DNA from: Bolinopsis microptera
Lineage: Eukaryota; Ctenophora; Tentaculata; Lobata; Bolinopsidae
Direction: 5' to 3'
DNA length: 64,000 bases
Assembly: GCF_026151205.1 (NCBI RefSeq)
Contig: NC_087080.1
Coordinates: 10,153,837 to 10,217,836 of the forward strand
The notes beneath the pieces are model-generated. The model made no database searches. It was not told the DNA's origin and worked only from the letters and a program-made list of their open reading frames with translations. The stretch's first letter is position 1. The number at the start of each line of letters is the position of its first letter. This document shows, piece after piece, positions 57,701 to 64,000 of this stretch. Made by a program: the position numbers and the translations under genes.

Positions 57701-60401
57701 CGTTCGTTTACTCATAGAGTAGCCGGGGGAAATCAGTAATTCCAATACTGAAACTTATAAGAAATCGAAAGTCGAAAGTAATATTTATGACTTACTATAG
57801 ATCATTATTATATTTTAATACTAAAGACCTAACATAATTATTTCCACCAGAGTAACGATGCAACACAAGTAAGTAACCTATCTGAGCAGCAGTAGGTAAC
57901 CTATCTGAGCAGCAGTAGGTAACCTATCTGAGCAGCAGTAGGTAACCTATCTGAGCAGCAGTAGGTAACCTATCTGAGCAGCAGTAGGTAACCTATCTGA
58001 GCAGCAGTAGGTAACCTATCGGAGCAGCAGTAGGTAACCTATCGGAGCAGCAGTAGGTAACCTATCGGAGCAGCAGTAGGTAACCTATCTGAGCAGCAGT
58101 AGGTAACCTATCTGAGCAGCAGTAGGTAACCTATCTGAGCAGCAGTAGGTAACCTATCTGAGCAGCAGTAGGTAACCTATATGTGCAGCAGTAGGTAACC
58201 TATCTGAGCAGCAGTAGGTAACCTATCTGAGCAGCAGTAGGTAACCTATCTGAGCAGCAGTAGGTAACCTATCTGAGCAGCAGTAGGTAACCTATCTGAG
58301 CAGCAGTAGGTAACCTATCTGAGCAGCAGTATGTAACCTATCGGAGCAGCAGTAGGTAACCTATCGGAGCAGCAGTAGGTAACCTATCTGAGCAGCAGTA
58401 GGTAACCTATATGTGCAGCAGTAGGTAACCTATCTGAGCAGCAGTAGGTAACCTATCTGAGCAGCAGTAGGTAACCTATCTGAGCAGCAGTAGGTAACCT
58501 ATCTGAGCAGCAGTAGGTAACCTATCTGAGCAGTAGTAGGTAACCTATCTGAGCAGCAGTAGGTAACCTATCTGAGCAGCAGTAGGTAACCTATCTGAGC
58601 AGCAGTAGGTAACCTATCTGAGCAGCAGTAGGTAACCTATCTGAGCAGCAGTAGGTAACCTATCTGAGCAGCAGTAGGTAACCTATCTGAGCAGCAGTAG
58701 GTAACCTATATGTGCAGCAGTAGGTAACCTATATTAGCAGCAGTAGGTAACCTATCTGAGCAGCAGTAGGTAACCTATCTGAGCAGCAGTATGTAACCTA
58801 TCGGAGCAGCAGTAGGTAACCTATCGGAGCAGCAGTAGGTAACCTATCTGAGCAGCAGTAGGTAACCTATCTGAGCAGCAGTAGGTAACCTATCTGAGCA
58901 GCAGTAGGTAACCTATCTGAGCAGCAGTAGGTAACCTATCTGAGCAGCAGTAGGTAACCTATCTGAGCAGCAGTAGGTAACCTATCTGAGCAGCAGTAGG
59001 TAACCTATCTGAGCAGCAGTAGGTAACCTATCTGAGCAGCAGTAGGTAACCTATCTGAGCAGCAGTAGGTAACCTATCGGAGCAGCAGTAGGTAACCTAT
59101 CTGAGCAGCAGTATGTAACCTATCGGAGCAGCAGTAGGTAACCTATCTGAGCAGCAGTAGGTAACCTATCTGAGCAGCAGTAGGTAACCTATCGGAGCAG
59201 CAGTAGGTAACCTATCGGAGCAGCAGTAGGTAACCTATCTGAGCAGCAGTAGGTAACCTATCTGAGCAGCATTAGGTATCCTATATGAGCAGCAGTAGGT
59301 AACCTATCGGAGCAGCAGTAGGTAAACTATCTGAGCAGCAGTAGGTAACCTATCTGAGCAGCAGTAGGTAACCTATCTGAGCAGCAGTAGGTAACCTATC
59401 TGAGCAGCAGTAGGTAACCTATCTGAGCAGCAGTAGGTAACCTATCGGAGCAGCAGTAGGTAACCTATCTGAGCAGCAGTAGGTAACCTACCTGAGCAGC
59501 AGTAGGTAACCTATCTGAGCAGCAGTAGGTAACCTATCGGAGCAGCAGTAGGTAACCTATCTGAGCAGCAGTAGGTAACCTATCTGAGCAGCAGTATGTA
59601 ACCTATCGGAGCAGCAGTAGGTAACCTATCTGAGCAGCAGTAGGTAACCTATCTGAGCAGCAGTAGGTAACCTATCTGAGCAGCAGTAGGTAACCTATCT
59701 GAGCAGCAGTAGGTAACCTATCTGAGCAGCAGTAGGTAACCTATCTGAGCAGCAGTAGGTAACCTATCTGAGCAGCAGTAGGTAACCTATCTGAGCAGCA
59801 GTAGGTAACCTATCTGAGCACTAGTACTCCATCTAACTACCCTAAATTAATTTAACCGTAATTTGATTTAGCAAGTGACAAAACTTAAATGAATATGGAT
59901 CTCTTAATAGCATTTTGGACTTGAGCCCAAAATGACTTAACAAATGATCAACAATATAAACTGGAAATGGAGTACATATGTTAACCATGTTGATAACTCT
60001 GTGATCAAGGTAAGGGAATACCCACTACTCTATTGATCGATGTGAAAGAGCTATGAAGTCCCTTTGCCTAAAAACCAATGACAGACATACCCTTAATTGT
60101 ATTATTGTATATCTTAATTTTATAAATGAAAGATAGTTCGGTAATTTCCCTATGTTCTAAATTCCAAAGTCAGGGATGACCCTCGATCAGTCAGTTATCA
60201 CAACAACTGATATATAAGTTAGAAGAAAATTAAAGCACACGAATTTTATTTTAAATAACTATGTCATATTTCATGGATTTAAACAATAAAAGGTTAAGGA
60301 CTAAAGTAAATAAAGTAAATCACAGTGTGAAAATTCACATACATTCCTGCTAGTGCCCCCGTGGCAATCTCCTGCTGTGTTGGTTTCGACTCTTTCCCCA
60401 T
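36727..60401 (-). CDS. FUN14-domain protein (FUNDC family), five exons over 23.7 kb
   Basis: On the minus strand, exons 60401-60343, 57042-56967, 37565-37493, 37094-36933 and 36770-36727 join in frame (phases 2, 0, 1, 1) and encode 137 residues. Residues 11-45 (QQEIATGALAG, CSGYLFKKVSKYAAATAVVG) are the first half of the FUN14 domain, and GYIKINWKKV (about 50-60) the second. A charged helical region then replaces the usual linker, and the protein ends GSFTVGFALGILFA, matching the terminal membrane helix of FUNDC proteins. FUNDC1 is a mitochondrial outer-membrane mitophagy receptor. Here the N-terminus is only about 10 residues before the domain, so the LC3-interacting YxxL segment of vertebrate FUNDC1 is absent. 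Intron 2 is 19.4 kb and contains a LINE, a Penelope element and two GrpB genes. Intron 1 contains the 23-bp minisatellite. Confidence 0.87.
37147..37221. repeat. 19-bp repeat, four copies
   Basis: TTAGTAAGTTACGTGGTGG alternates with a variant reading TCACG, in intron 3 of the FUN14 gene. Confidence 0.85.
37861..37910. repeat. 10-bp TATGAATCAT repeat, five copies
   Basis: Five perfect copies of TATGAATCAT in tandem, inside intron 2 of the FUN14 gene. Confidence 0.9.
38545..38895. repeat. 11-bp minisatellite (ATTAAGACAAC)
   Basis: About 25-30 units of ATTAAGACAAC, with interruptions such as AAACTCG. Located in intron 2 of the FUN14 gene. Confidence 0.9.
39138..39172 (+). mobile_element. Solo hAT terminus
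   Basis: CAGTGGCGTAACGAAGGCCC and the following bases match the left end of the hAT element at 12696. No partner end is found nearby, so this is a truncated copy. Confidence 0.65.
40428..40800 (+). pseudogene. Truncated LINE remnant (ORF2 C-terminus)
   Basis: The segment 40690-40792 reads, in one frame, FFGPTIWNELSYSVRSLSS and then a stop. This is the conserved C-terminal signature of many LINE ORF2 proteins (GPxxWNxLPxxIR). Upstream, 40428-40640 is shared with 50388-50490, so both are copies of one repeat family. It is degenerate and clearly non-functional. Confidence 0.6.
40485..40530. repeat. 11-bp GGGGCACACCT repeat
   Basis: About four units of GGGGCACACCT within the LINE remnant region. 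Confidence 0.8.
41956..45471 (-). CDS. LINE ORF2: AP endonuclease and reverse transcriptase
   Basis: 1171 residues. Residues 1-180 are unusual for ORF2: three hydrophobic segments (about 72-92, 115-142, 157-178) followed by NPGP at 183-186. The AP-type endonuclease spans about 190-440, with N194, E236 in ALNETW, GDFN at 358-361 and SDH at 429-431. The reverse transcriptase spans about 650-920, with GPDGIHGKIL, the DFAKAFDSVNH motif, SGVPQGSILGPLLF and the catalytic YADD at 873-876. The C-terminal 250 residues end in the LWNGLPLQVRQ signature. The motif style places it in the CR1/L2/Jockey group. It starts 97 bp after the ORF1 stop, and an internal Met may be the real start. All catalytic residues are intact. 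Confidence 0.93.
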   Translation of the reverse strand: MPPISGTFGHCPFSNMLDNESFRLRIGLFACKRPRTQSRNALIHINTFIPNKIYTFKSPYTPHINYNYHNHMFLFYSLIMTYFLPILLSTVRSMNTVFPLDSNIHSSLLLDSPRYLIPFLACSHIKLFFVIISSWFIRNVLLPGKMNRVKYSSRLRRLVSLFILWVFSLNFLLITLVNPSMLNPGPNSLSVLYQNVQGLIPFSNLSSSHPLLDGNKISELQSFANIEQPDIIALNETWLKKSISSNEIFPSSQYEIFRNDRTRKTHPQDPNNPKKFRENGGGVLLAVRSDLDATTTRLPVSLGAEMLAVKISFPNKESIVICTCYRVGTLGLPNHDVIVSYIRKLVSKKNPPKIYVIGDFNLPHTDWLSSSSTVPIEQSFIDSFSDLSLSQLITSPTHKSGNTLDILLSNYDNTIDNLNVCDPHSVCKSDHFPVTFSIKSSFSRKKTPKRKIYNFKKANWDMINRELCSINWQVLECLDPDSSWKLVKDCIMNLVDIHIPKVIIKSEFQPPWFDSELFSSCRKKDRLRAKFKISGSISDELKFVTSRKDFKRLSSAKIRDNLFNSDDPALITKKFWSHVKYKSNSCRIPNCVSYSGQLRFNPKDQAELFNSFFYNQFSDPSLYDTDISYVNDVDFDIDFDHRDVRKLLSNINSNKAQGPDGIHGKILKNCSVGLAYPLTCIFRGSYNSGYIPQEWKLANVVPIFKKGKKSEVENYRPISLTCLVMKVFERIVKRKLLSLTSTLLDPRQHGFLEHKSCTTNMVDFCDSLALSLNENIINHVVYFDFAKAFDSVNHDILLHKLKTLYNIDGTLLKFLTNYLQGRYQRVVIGNEMSSTLSVNSGVPQGSILGPLLFVLFINDIPLGLSDNTDIVLYADDTKIWRKIHSSSDNTNLQMDIDYLSDWALRNKMRFHPAKCKVLIVSGKPSLSPPFAYNLDGSPLVYVELEKDLGVDVTPKLSWNSQCDRIYTKACQQLGMVRRDGHIVIDQKRRRALYLSLVRSQFENCSIIWRPCNKSLSDKLESLQKRAIKWILSEEGRSYPPEQYVKKCKLVDILPLSQKFDLNDLIFFHKVLNNLIPVWLPHYLTLYQGTSRLRRCHLDSLSIVSSILPKLSQNSHTLCTSNSPLAKSFFYRTHILWNGLPLQVRQIVSTSVFKAEVTKHLWKCLLDSETTA
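45569..46951 (-). CDS. LINE ORF1: AlkB-like dioxygenase plus SGNH esterase
   Basis: 460 residues. Residues 1-80 are helical and charged, possibly a coiled coil for multimerisation. Residues about 83-224 look like an AlkB-type Fe(II)/2-oxoglutarate dioxygenase: MYKSGSCATRYHNDDE gives the HxD pair H143/D145, then H204 in CLHKVRAE, then RYSLSFR with R216 and R222, matching the R-x-N-x-TFR signature of AlkB. Residues about 268-448 are an SGNH/GDSL-type esterase: block I GTS with S275, block III GTND (332-335), block V DWLH with D425 and H428. An esterase in ORF1 is known for CR1-like elements. The AlkB module would repair or demethylate nucleic acid, plausibly the element's own RNA, as proposed for AlkB domains of plant RNA viruses. 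Activity is inferred only from motifs. Confidence 0.85.
   Translation of the reverse strand: MDLNSVTNVLNSFSLNELKALKASVENVMKLKRNSVKCEDFLELHSDFVQNKSVQHGTLMSELETLMAKQTAVKTATKWLTSTGEEYVWSSSNGHTTTKEPIDILNYPGISELMHDINSKFGCKLNSCLASMYKSGSCATRYHNDDEVSLDQSQGIYVVSFGAERTIDIIPENGDKRCNSKCYITPKDCSLYIMKPGCQEYCLHKVRAESSVKGTRYSLSFRCQIPKTDTNVVKEQIARTTIPMPPTTTSTPTLYYRNTPRKPKSRKTTVLFGTSMTKFVRTNKLGFRGRKVINVSQSGAKIRDITENIHNFHKTHAAAEADDIEKIILSVGTNDIKHSKYGVQFLRKYLTELIDTTKQLFPAAIIIIQCCLPIKCLYSYIAKNVLDFNNLLKDLCLNNNCVFLDCFSVFLTRDFRSCNELLYHDWLHLNMRGVGLLSTWLKFVVNEHSFDRVVNNLLGI
47170..47404. other. Spacer between LINE and GrpB copy 1
   Basis: No feature is visible. The GrpB duplication begins at about 47405. Confidence 0.4.
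47405..49125. repeat. Segmental duplication, copy 1 (contains GrpB gene)
   Basis: This 1.7-kb segment matches 50733-51640 plus 55186-56098 with high identity, including introns and 3' flank. It shows that the second copy was interrupted by the Penelope element after the duplication. Confidence 0.85.
47442..48654 (+). CDS. GrpB-family protein, copy 1, four exons
   Basis: Exons 47442-47703, about 47943-48115, 48245-48382 and 48523-48654. Exon 1 ends in KWEHVGSTSIK, the hallmark of the GrpB/UPF0157 family, a nucleotidyltransferase-like fold of unknown substrate. Later exons carry KPNISG, DDIWFIKQ, FFIIHVTPAT and RDRCNENQTDFETYK, as expected for that family. Compared with copy 2, exon 2 lacks 5 bp at its start. 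With the copy-2 acceptor (at 47938) the frame stops at once, but the AG four bases further (47942) restores it and gives about 234 residues reading STSIKGFVKPN. So the gene may be intact with a shifted acceptor, or it may be a pseudogene. GrpB proteins are common in bacteria and scattered in eukaryotes. Confidence 0.65.
48655..50732. other. Spacer between the two GrpB copies
   Basis: No exon is visible. It contains part of a repeat family (50388-50490) shared with the LINE remnant at 40428 and a short direct repeat near 49196-49240. Duplicated 3' flank ends at about 49125. Confidence 0.4.
50769..55630 (+). CDS. GrpB-family protein, copy 2, four exons, with Penelope element in intron 2
   Basis: Exons 50769-51030, 51368-51549, 55223-55360 and 55499-55630 join in frame (phases 1, 0, 0) and encode 237 residues. 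The start MSLCDEEYTVDQ is preferred over the upstream in-frame ATG at 50664 because it is shared with copy 1, while the upstream part lies outside the duplication. Family landmarks are EHVGSTS (79-85), KPNISG, WFIKQ and IHVTPATLG. The exon 2 acceptor may also lie about 20 bases upstream without changing frame. The intron between exons 2 and 3 is 3.7 kb because it carries a whole Penelope-like element; in copy 1 the same intron is 129 bp. If splicing tolerates the element the gene is functional. The biochemical role of the family is not known. Confidence 0.72.
51915..54260 (-). CDS. Penelope reverse transcriptase and GIY-YIG endonuclease (main part)
   Basis: 781 residues. The reverse transcriptase includes FTFDFKALYDSLN, GVPTGGSLCVQLANI and the catalytic YIDD in RRYIDDGAGFF. 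The C-terminal endonuclease reads IYLIRCKLCEKPYVGKSTRM then RVRFGEHRRAF, the GIY-YIG pattern with the Cys pair typical of Penelope/Poseidon-type elements. The true N-terminus lies in the overlapping frame 54193-54864; a single-base shift near 54193-54200 separates them. The first 30 residues of this ORF read in the alternative frame and are probably not part of the native protein. The C-terminus extends into the left terminal repeat. Confidence 0.92.
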   Translation of the reverse strand: MNLSHPGLCVYLEKGWALYLHLETPNLPQIPPKLYQKSYYSSQSSDDSSVNDIVKSMEADLDQRLTIQKTTRGDTKKNLSKEETEGLKWLECMNNEGKLSVVQADKGGAVIIINPETLRKKTLEKLQNPNIYTELKEDLTQTLHHELFLKWVEGKEKGFIHPMTAKSVMGVSDNDSTKEGKDKTNAKSTSSHFKPGKAYFYPSLKIHKLKRKDLVPGIEPPVRLVTALQEGIAKRSDVFLASEYFKNLEKDYCEDLLTDSTDALRWLEVCNEVETDKRALRAFTFDFKALYDSLNPELVKEAVHHAMNTTRPDWTPALCDWLVDLVDISLRSSIGCFEDKWYVQKNGVPTGGSLCVQLANITVFYVMNKCVYSNTDMMKRVRTVRRYIDDGAGFFYSTERKFDQWISDVNKSLKEYGLLIDESQWKEVGTPVAFLDIEFCFDPEGNLQTDLHIKETDSRSYLHFSSAHPNHIYSGIVYSQCIRLRRIINSQERLETRLSELSQAFKAAAYPSKMVNNISKKVLNSERNLERRPPKDNTLKPEILPIRVVSTCGSDSDIVTTVKKYEENLKKTRSFCNLSDSKQQSNTLEEKKNGKKFFQFVKKTGSNLKSRLVKVKEIALGNKHGQTRPCRKKNCATCESIDSATQISINGKRVKPAPGTCITYNIIYLIRCKLCEKPYVGKSTRMLRVRFGEHRRAFYKIISGQKVDTDDDSNCVGLHLHIEHGLTQKENFNNSVSVCILENSSPSSLDVKEHRYIHALNSLRPSGMNSTNPFKIPLLHN
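54193..54864 (-). pseudogene. Penelope ORF, N-terminal part separated by a frameshift
   Basis: 223 residues. The N-terminal domain is Lys/Arg-rich and ends with VLGKGLGFVPTP and a stop. The xxLGLxFxPTP motif is the normal entry into the Penelope reverse transcriptase, and the expected continuation is found one base out of frame in the 51915-54260 ORF. This is a frameshift of one base, either a real inactivating mutation or a sequencing error. Confidence 0.8.
55186..56098. repeat. Segmental duplication, copy 2, right part
   Basis: Matches about 48200-49125. It contains GrpB exons 3 and 4 and the shared 3' flank with the palindromic block GGATTTCTATTTTCGC and its inverted partner. The left part of the copy is 50733-51640. 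Confidence 0.85.
56799..56947. mobile_element. Palindromic MITE, family A, diverged copy
   Basis: The left end GTGGATACTGGTGGGGAGGT and a degraded inverted right end near 56947 match the family found at 19191-19333. It ends about 20 bp from the splice donor of FUN14 exon 2. Confidence 0.65.
57869..59822. repeat. 23-bp minisatellite, about 85 copies
   Basis: The unit GTAGGTAACCTATCTGAGCAGCA repeats with a strict 23-bp period for about 1.95 kb. The main variants are CTATCGG, CTATATGTGC and AGTATGTAAC, and they recur in patterned blocks, suggesting higher-order expansion. There are no unique spacers, so this is not a CRISPR array. It fills most of FUN14 intron 1. Read on the gene's strand, each unit contains CTACTGCTGCTCAG, which resembles a 3' splice site. 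Confidence 0.95.
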
Positions 60402-63180
60402 GATTTATCTACGGAAGTTAAATTTTTATGATATTACATGGATTGCTAGAGATGAATAAAAAACTAAAATAAATGCTGAAAACATAAAAATCATATATTA
60501 TTTGAAAGGATCTGAAACAAAAACCTTGTTGTATCAACTATATATGTTTTCATAACCCCCTAAATAAAAATAAATGAAATGGAAACAATAAATCAGCCTG
60601 ATTTATTAGAAACGTACCACCACTGGTAAAGTTATATCAAGTTATATCATTATACAGCCCAAAGAATATTCTAGAATTTGTTACATTACACCACAGTGGT
60701 CATAGAGCCTAAAGGAGAGCCCTTTGTTGTGTTAATCTTGATGGATGTGTTGCTGTTTAGCAACTTTGACATGTACTAAGTACTTGTGCAATGTGCCCAC
60801 ACAAAGGCTTCAGGGTAATGAATTTCCACTGAGATTCTTTTTAGTATCGATTGTTACGATCAACTTGAAAATGTTCACACCATAGAAATATATTCAAAAG
60901 TGTAGGTACACTATTATTGAAAACGTAGGATTATTGAGAACGTAGGCTAAATCAAGTTCACACAATCGAATAAGATTGAACGGCATGAAGCCAACAAGGC
61001 TAAGGGGTTCCCAGACAAAGTTTTCCTCTGGTATCCCTGGCAGCAATCAGTACAAAGCGAAATAAAATGCTAGGTTATAACAAAACCCAATAAATGCAAA
61101 TACTCTTGTCCTCTCCTGACAGAAAACCTTAACACAATTTGTCTAATGCCTCTATTTACTAACAATGCAGGTGGTGTCAGCCACTTTCATTGATAATTGT
61201 GACGTTCTAGTTCAAGAAGTCTAAGCTTAATGCATAGTTGCTCATGGCTCGATCAAAATGATCGTTCAAAGATTAGTTTCATACAACGAATAATCATGTC
61301 AAGCCGATTTTATAGAAAGTTTCCTAATCTTTACACTATCAGTTCTATGAAGGTAGTTCACACTCTATGGACAAATACAAACACAAATGTTTAAGATGCT
61401 AGTTATAAAATAACTTTAAAAGTATGAAACCTCTATTTCTAAAACTTGGATTGTGCTGAAAAAGAACCCAAGTTTTAGAAATAAAACTTGGGTTCCAGCG
61501 AAGGTACAAAAAGCTTCATAAGTTGAATATTTCGATCAATAGCATGCTTGTGACGAATGATCACAGCACCAAAAAACGGAAGGAGGTTTAATTCTTAGCT
61601 CTACAATTGTTATCGCTGTGGAAGAATCAGTAGATAACAAAAGCAAGCTTATGCACTAGAGTTGTTAGAAGTATTTTGTAGGAATTACGTAGCGCTCGAT
61701 TCAGTAAGCATTCGCGATTAACTCCATGGTATAACATTGCGCGGCGTAAAGTTTTTTGTTGGTCATAGTTTTAAAATATGGATTGTGTGTCGTAACTAAA
61801 TTTCAAATTAACGCCAATATATGATAAGTTATTTGTATGTTAATAGTTAAGTTATTTTGAATACACTAATTATATTTTATATCAGAAGACCAAATAAAAA
61901 GATGGACCATGGAAGACTGAAGACGTCACCGCTTCGACGCGCCGCGCGCATTATTATGTTAGCTGTGTGCTGTTCGCTTCTAATAAGCAGTTTTGACAAT
62001 TATAGGATCATAGTTCCAATTGATTGACGATGTCAATCCGTCGAGATCGTTGCTTTGCTTCGACGACGGTGGACGGATTCGATGCGAAGCAAGAATGCTA
62101 GTTTGCGCGGCGCGTCGAAGCGGCGAAGTCCTCCAAAGTTCCAATTTTAACAACTAGCTTATAACTGATAAAAAGGTTGGCAATTTGGCATCATTAATCA
62201 AAAAGCTTTGTGCCAGCTAGATCGGCTAGATCGGCGAGATGCGCTACTGTGCCGCGCCGAGCTGCCATGAATTGACATCGTCAATTAAAGGTTCATGAGG
62301 CTATACAATTACAAATAATCACATTGCACATTATATATAAATTAAATTCAATTTTAAAATATTAGCTATCAGGGATTTAAATATATTGTATTCATACCAC
62401 GAGCAAGCAACAATTAGTAATTATACGGTGATTTTCCACTTTACTTATAATATGGACTCATAATTGCACAATTAAGAAGCAACTATAGTTATGTATGGTA
62501 TAAAATCACTTTTGAATTTTGGCCGTAAATATGCAACGATGATACGACAGTACAATAAATATAATTAAACAATGAAATTTTGATTAAATCTATTAATCTA
62601 TAAATATGATTGGGCGTTTTGTTTTACTAAAATCGTTGTTTTATTAGTTATTTTATATTATAGTTATATATTTAAAAATAGTAATATGTCACATAAATAT
62701 GAAGTAAAGTGCAATGTGTAAACAATAAACTTGCTGTACGCATAAAATAATTTTACTGAATGTCACCAATTTATTTTCTGTTCCGCCGAATCTTTTGGAA
62801 ATTAACTACTACTATGTGAAAGTCTGAGTACCCGGGCGACAATATCTCAGATTCATTTATGCTCTATCCAATGAAATATATTTCGTCAATCTCAGTTCGA
62901 TTATATCAACTGCTTTGCCCGTATTTGACGCCGCGCACGCTGAGTAAAGAGAACAAGCGCAAATCGGCTTAAATTTTTTCGCGTTGGATAAACGTGCTCA
63001 TCACATGGCTCACGTGAATCAAAATTTTAGGGGCGTTTTCGACCGGAAATCGGTTTTTAGACTACTATGACCCGATCTAAAAGTGTTATAGGTGATAGGA
63101 TATGGTCTAAAACATATCTCGAGAAAATCCTCGAAAATTGGGCGTTTTTTGGCCCCATTACCATCTATGGGCATTGTCTT
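60402..63180. other. Intergenic region between FUN14 and JUN
   Basis: The two genes are divergent, 3.1 kb apart. No exon is visible. Inverted repeats lie at 61434-61482 (CTAAAACTTGG arms) and 61930-61947 with 62105-62122 (18-bp GC-rich arms); a smaller pair is ATTGACGATGTCAAT at about 62024 with its complement at about 62273. The FUN14 promoter should be in the left few hundred bases. Confidence 0.5.
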
Positions 63181-63198
63181 TTCATGGTTCGGAAGTAG

Positions 63199-63368
63199 TG
63201 ACGTTAGGTCACGCGCCTCTACGTAGTGGTCATATGGCCGTTTCTCGCCTGTGACGTAACGCAATTGAATCTATTGAAACGCCGCGCCTGATTTGAACAG
63301 CCAATCAGAAAGGGCGATGAGTTCACATCTAAATATAGAGTGGGAGAGCACATAACGATTCATATATA
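63199..63368 (+). promoter_or_regulatory. JUN promoter: CRE/TRE-like, CCAAT and TATA-like elements
   Basis: TGACGTTA at 63199-63206 and TGACGTAA at 63252-63259 are CRE-like sites, a CCAATCAG box is at 63301-63308, and TATA-like AAATATA (63331) or CATATATA (63361) follow. The ATG is at 63508. Vertebrate JUN promoters use CRE/TRE-like sites for autoregulation by JUN/ATF dimers; the same logic here is inference. Confidence 0.55.
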
Positions 63369-63507
63369 CAAGACGCAGACTCAGCAATTGCTTACTTTTC
63401 GAACCTGTGCTATCTTACGTATCGCTTGAAGTTGATTATTAGTTTTTAGTATTCTTGTGTGTTGAGTCATATCAACCAAACTGAACAGCAAAACCCTGAA
63501 ACGCAAA

Positions 63508-64000
63508 ATGATGGAAACCATGTCTCTTAATCCGGAACAGTTTTACAAACCTGAAAAGAAGGACGAGAAACCTCAGCTGAAACTCAACTTGAATCTCGGC
63601 ATGGATGATCGATGGAACTCTGTGCATCTTTCATCTCCCGACCTCAAAAAGATCGCTATCAATACACCTGAGCTAGAGAAGATGGCATTCAACAGCTTGA
63701 ACAACTACAGCACCTCAATGCCTCCCCCGTATTCTTCACATCACGATGATGCGCCAGTCCAAGGACCCACCCTTGTCGAAGAAGACCCAGATCAAGTTTC
63801 CAGAGGATTCATCGCCGCTCTCAGAGACATTCACAACCAACACGATTTCAAATCTGAGACCTTCAACATCCCAGCTACAGTTGCTGGCCCCGCTGTCTCC
63901 TACGCCGGAGAAAACCCTTACTCCAAACCTCAGATCCCAGAGTGCTCGCAGAGCTGGCCCAACTTCTCAGTTCCAGTGTCTAACTACAACAGCTACACCC
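63508..64000 (+). CDS. JUN: JUN transcription factor, N-terminal part (runs off the window)
   Basis: The frame from ATG 63508 is open to the right edge (164 residues, no intron, as in animal JUN genes). Residues 22-60 match the JNK-docking delta region and the following phospho-sites of c-Jun: HLSSPDLKK with S43-P44 and INTPELEKMAF with T53-P54, the equivalents of Ser63 and Ser73. Residues 92-110 (EEDPDQVSRGFIAALRDIHN) match the conserved EGFVRALAELH segment. The bZIP domain would lie beyond the window. JUN forms AP-1 dimers and binds TGACTCA or TGACGTCA. The second phospho-site is threonine, not serine. A second ATG follows immediately; I used the first. Confidence 0.9.
   Translation, partial: MMETMSLNPEQFYKPEKKDEKPQLKLNLNLGMDDRWNSVHLSSPDLKKIAINTPELEKMAFNSLNNYSTSMPPPYSSHHDDAPVQGPTLVEEDPDQVSRGFIAALRDIHNQHDFKSETFNIPATVAGPAVSYAGENPYSKPQIPECSQSWPNFSVPVSNYNSYT

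Noticed and set aside
57869-59822. CRISPR array
   Set aside because: The 23-bp units are contiguous with no unique spacers, and the genome context is animal.
63019-63264. 81-residue minus-strand ORF upstream of JUN
   Set aside because: It overlaps CRE-like promoter sites and shows no family or splice support.

Overview
The window looks like nuclear DNA of an early-branching animal. A cnidarian, perhaps a hydrozoan, is my guess and not something the sequence proves. The evidence is spliced genes of typical metazoan families (JUN, an LDLa-type GPCR, a beta-1,3-galactosyltransferase, LITAF, FUN14), GT-AG introns, AT-rich intergenic DNA, and many transposable elements with clean target-site duplications. 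There is no prokaryotic-style operon and no CRISPR array. I assembled the multi-exon genes by hand by matching splice sites and phases, so exon ends are predictions.

Layout. 1-508: end of an unrecognised acidic ORF. 3449-4250: a three-exon coiled-coil protein. 4558-6656: a terminal-inverted-repeat element swollen by minisatellites, whose empty site survives in a neighbouring duplicate at 7049-7234. 7401-10990: a four-exon PPxY two-pass membrane protein whose 3' end is tandemly duplicated. 8798-9195 and 12696-13312: two elements with 8-bp target duplications; the second carries telomere-like repeats. 14632-18401: an LDLa-repeat rhodopsin-like GPCR. 19443-26023 (minus): a LITAF-domain gene with a two-exon beta-1,3-galactosyltransferase (23060-24955, plus) nested in an intron. 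28216-28661: exons of an LCCL-domain gene, followed by a 365-bp satellite (28960-31130). That satellite continues to about 35775 as apparently corrupted assembly sequence.

36727-60401 (minus) is a FUN14-family gene of five exons. Its 19.4-kb intron 2 holds a full-length CR1/L2-like LINE (41483-47152), a tandem pair of GrpB-family genes (47442-48654 and 50769-55630), and a Penelope-like element (51651-55175) inserted in an intron of the second GrpB copy. Intron 1 holds about 2 kb of a 23-bp minisatellite. At the right edge, 63508-64000 is the start of a JUN gene on the plus strand, with CRE-like, CCAAT and TATA-like elements upstream; it is head to head with FUN14.

The most unusual object is the LINE. 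Its ORF1 product appears to join an AlkB-like Fe(II)/2-oxoglutarate dioxygenase domain, with all metal and 2-oxoglutarate ligand residues in place, to an SGNH-esterase domain. Its ORF2 carries a long hydrophobic N-terminal extension ending in NPGP before the endonuclease and reverse transcriptase. This suggests an element that brings its own nucleic-acid dealkylase or demethylase, which is an inference from motifs only.
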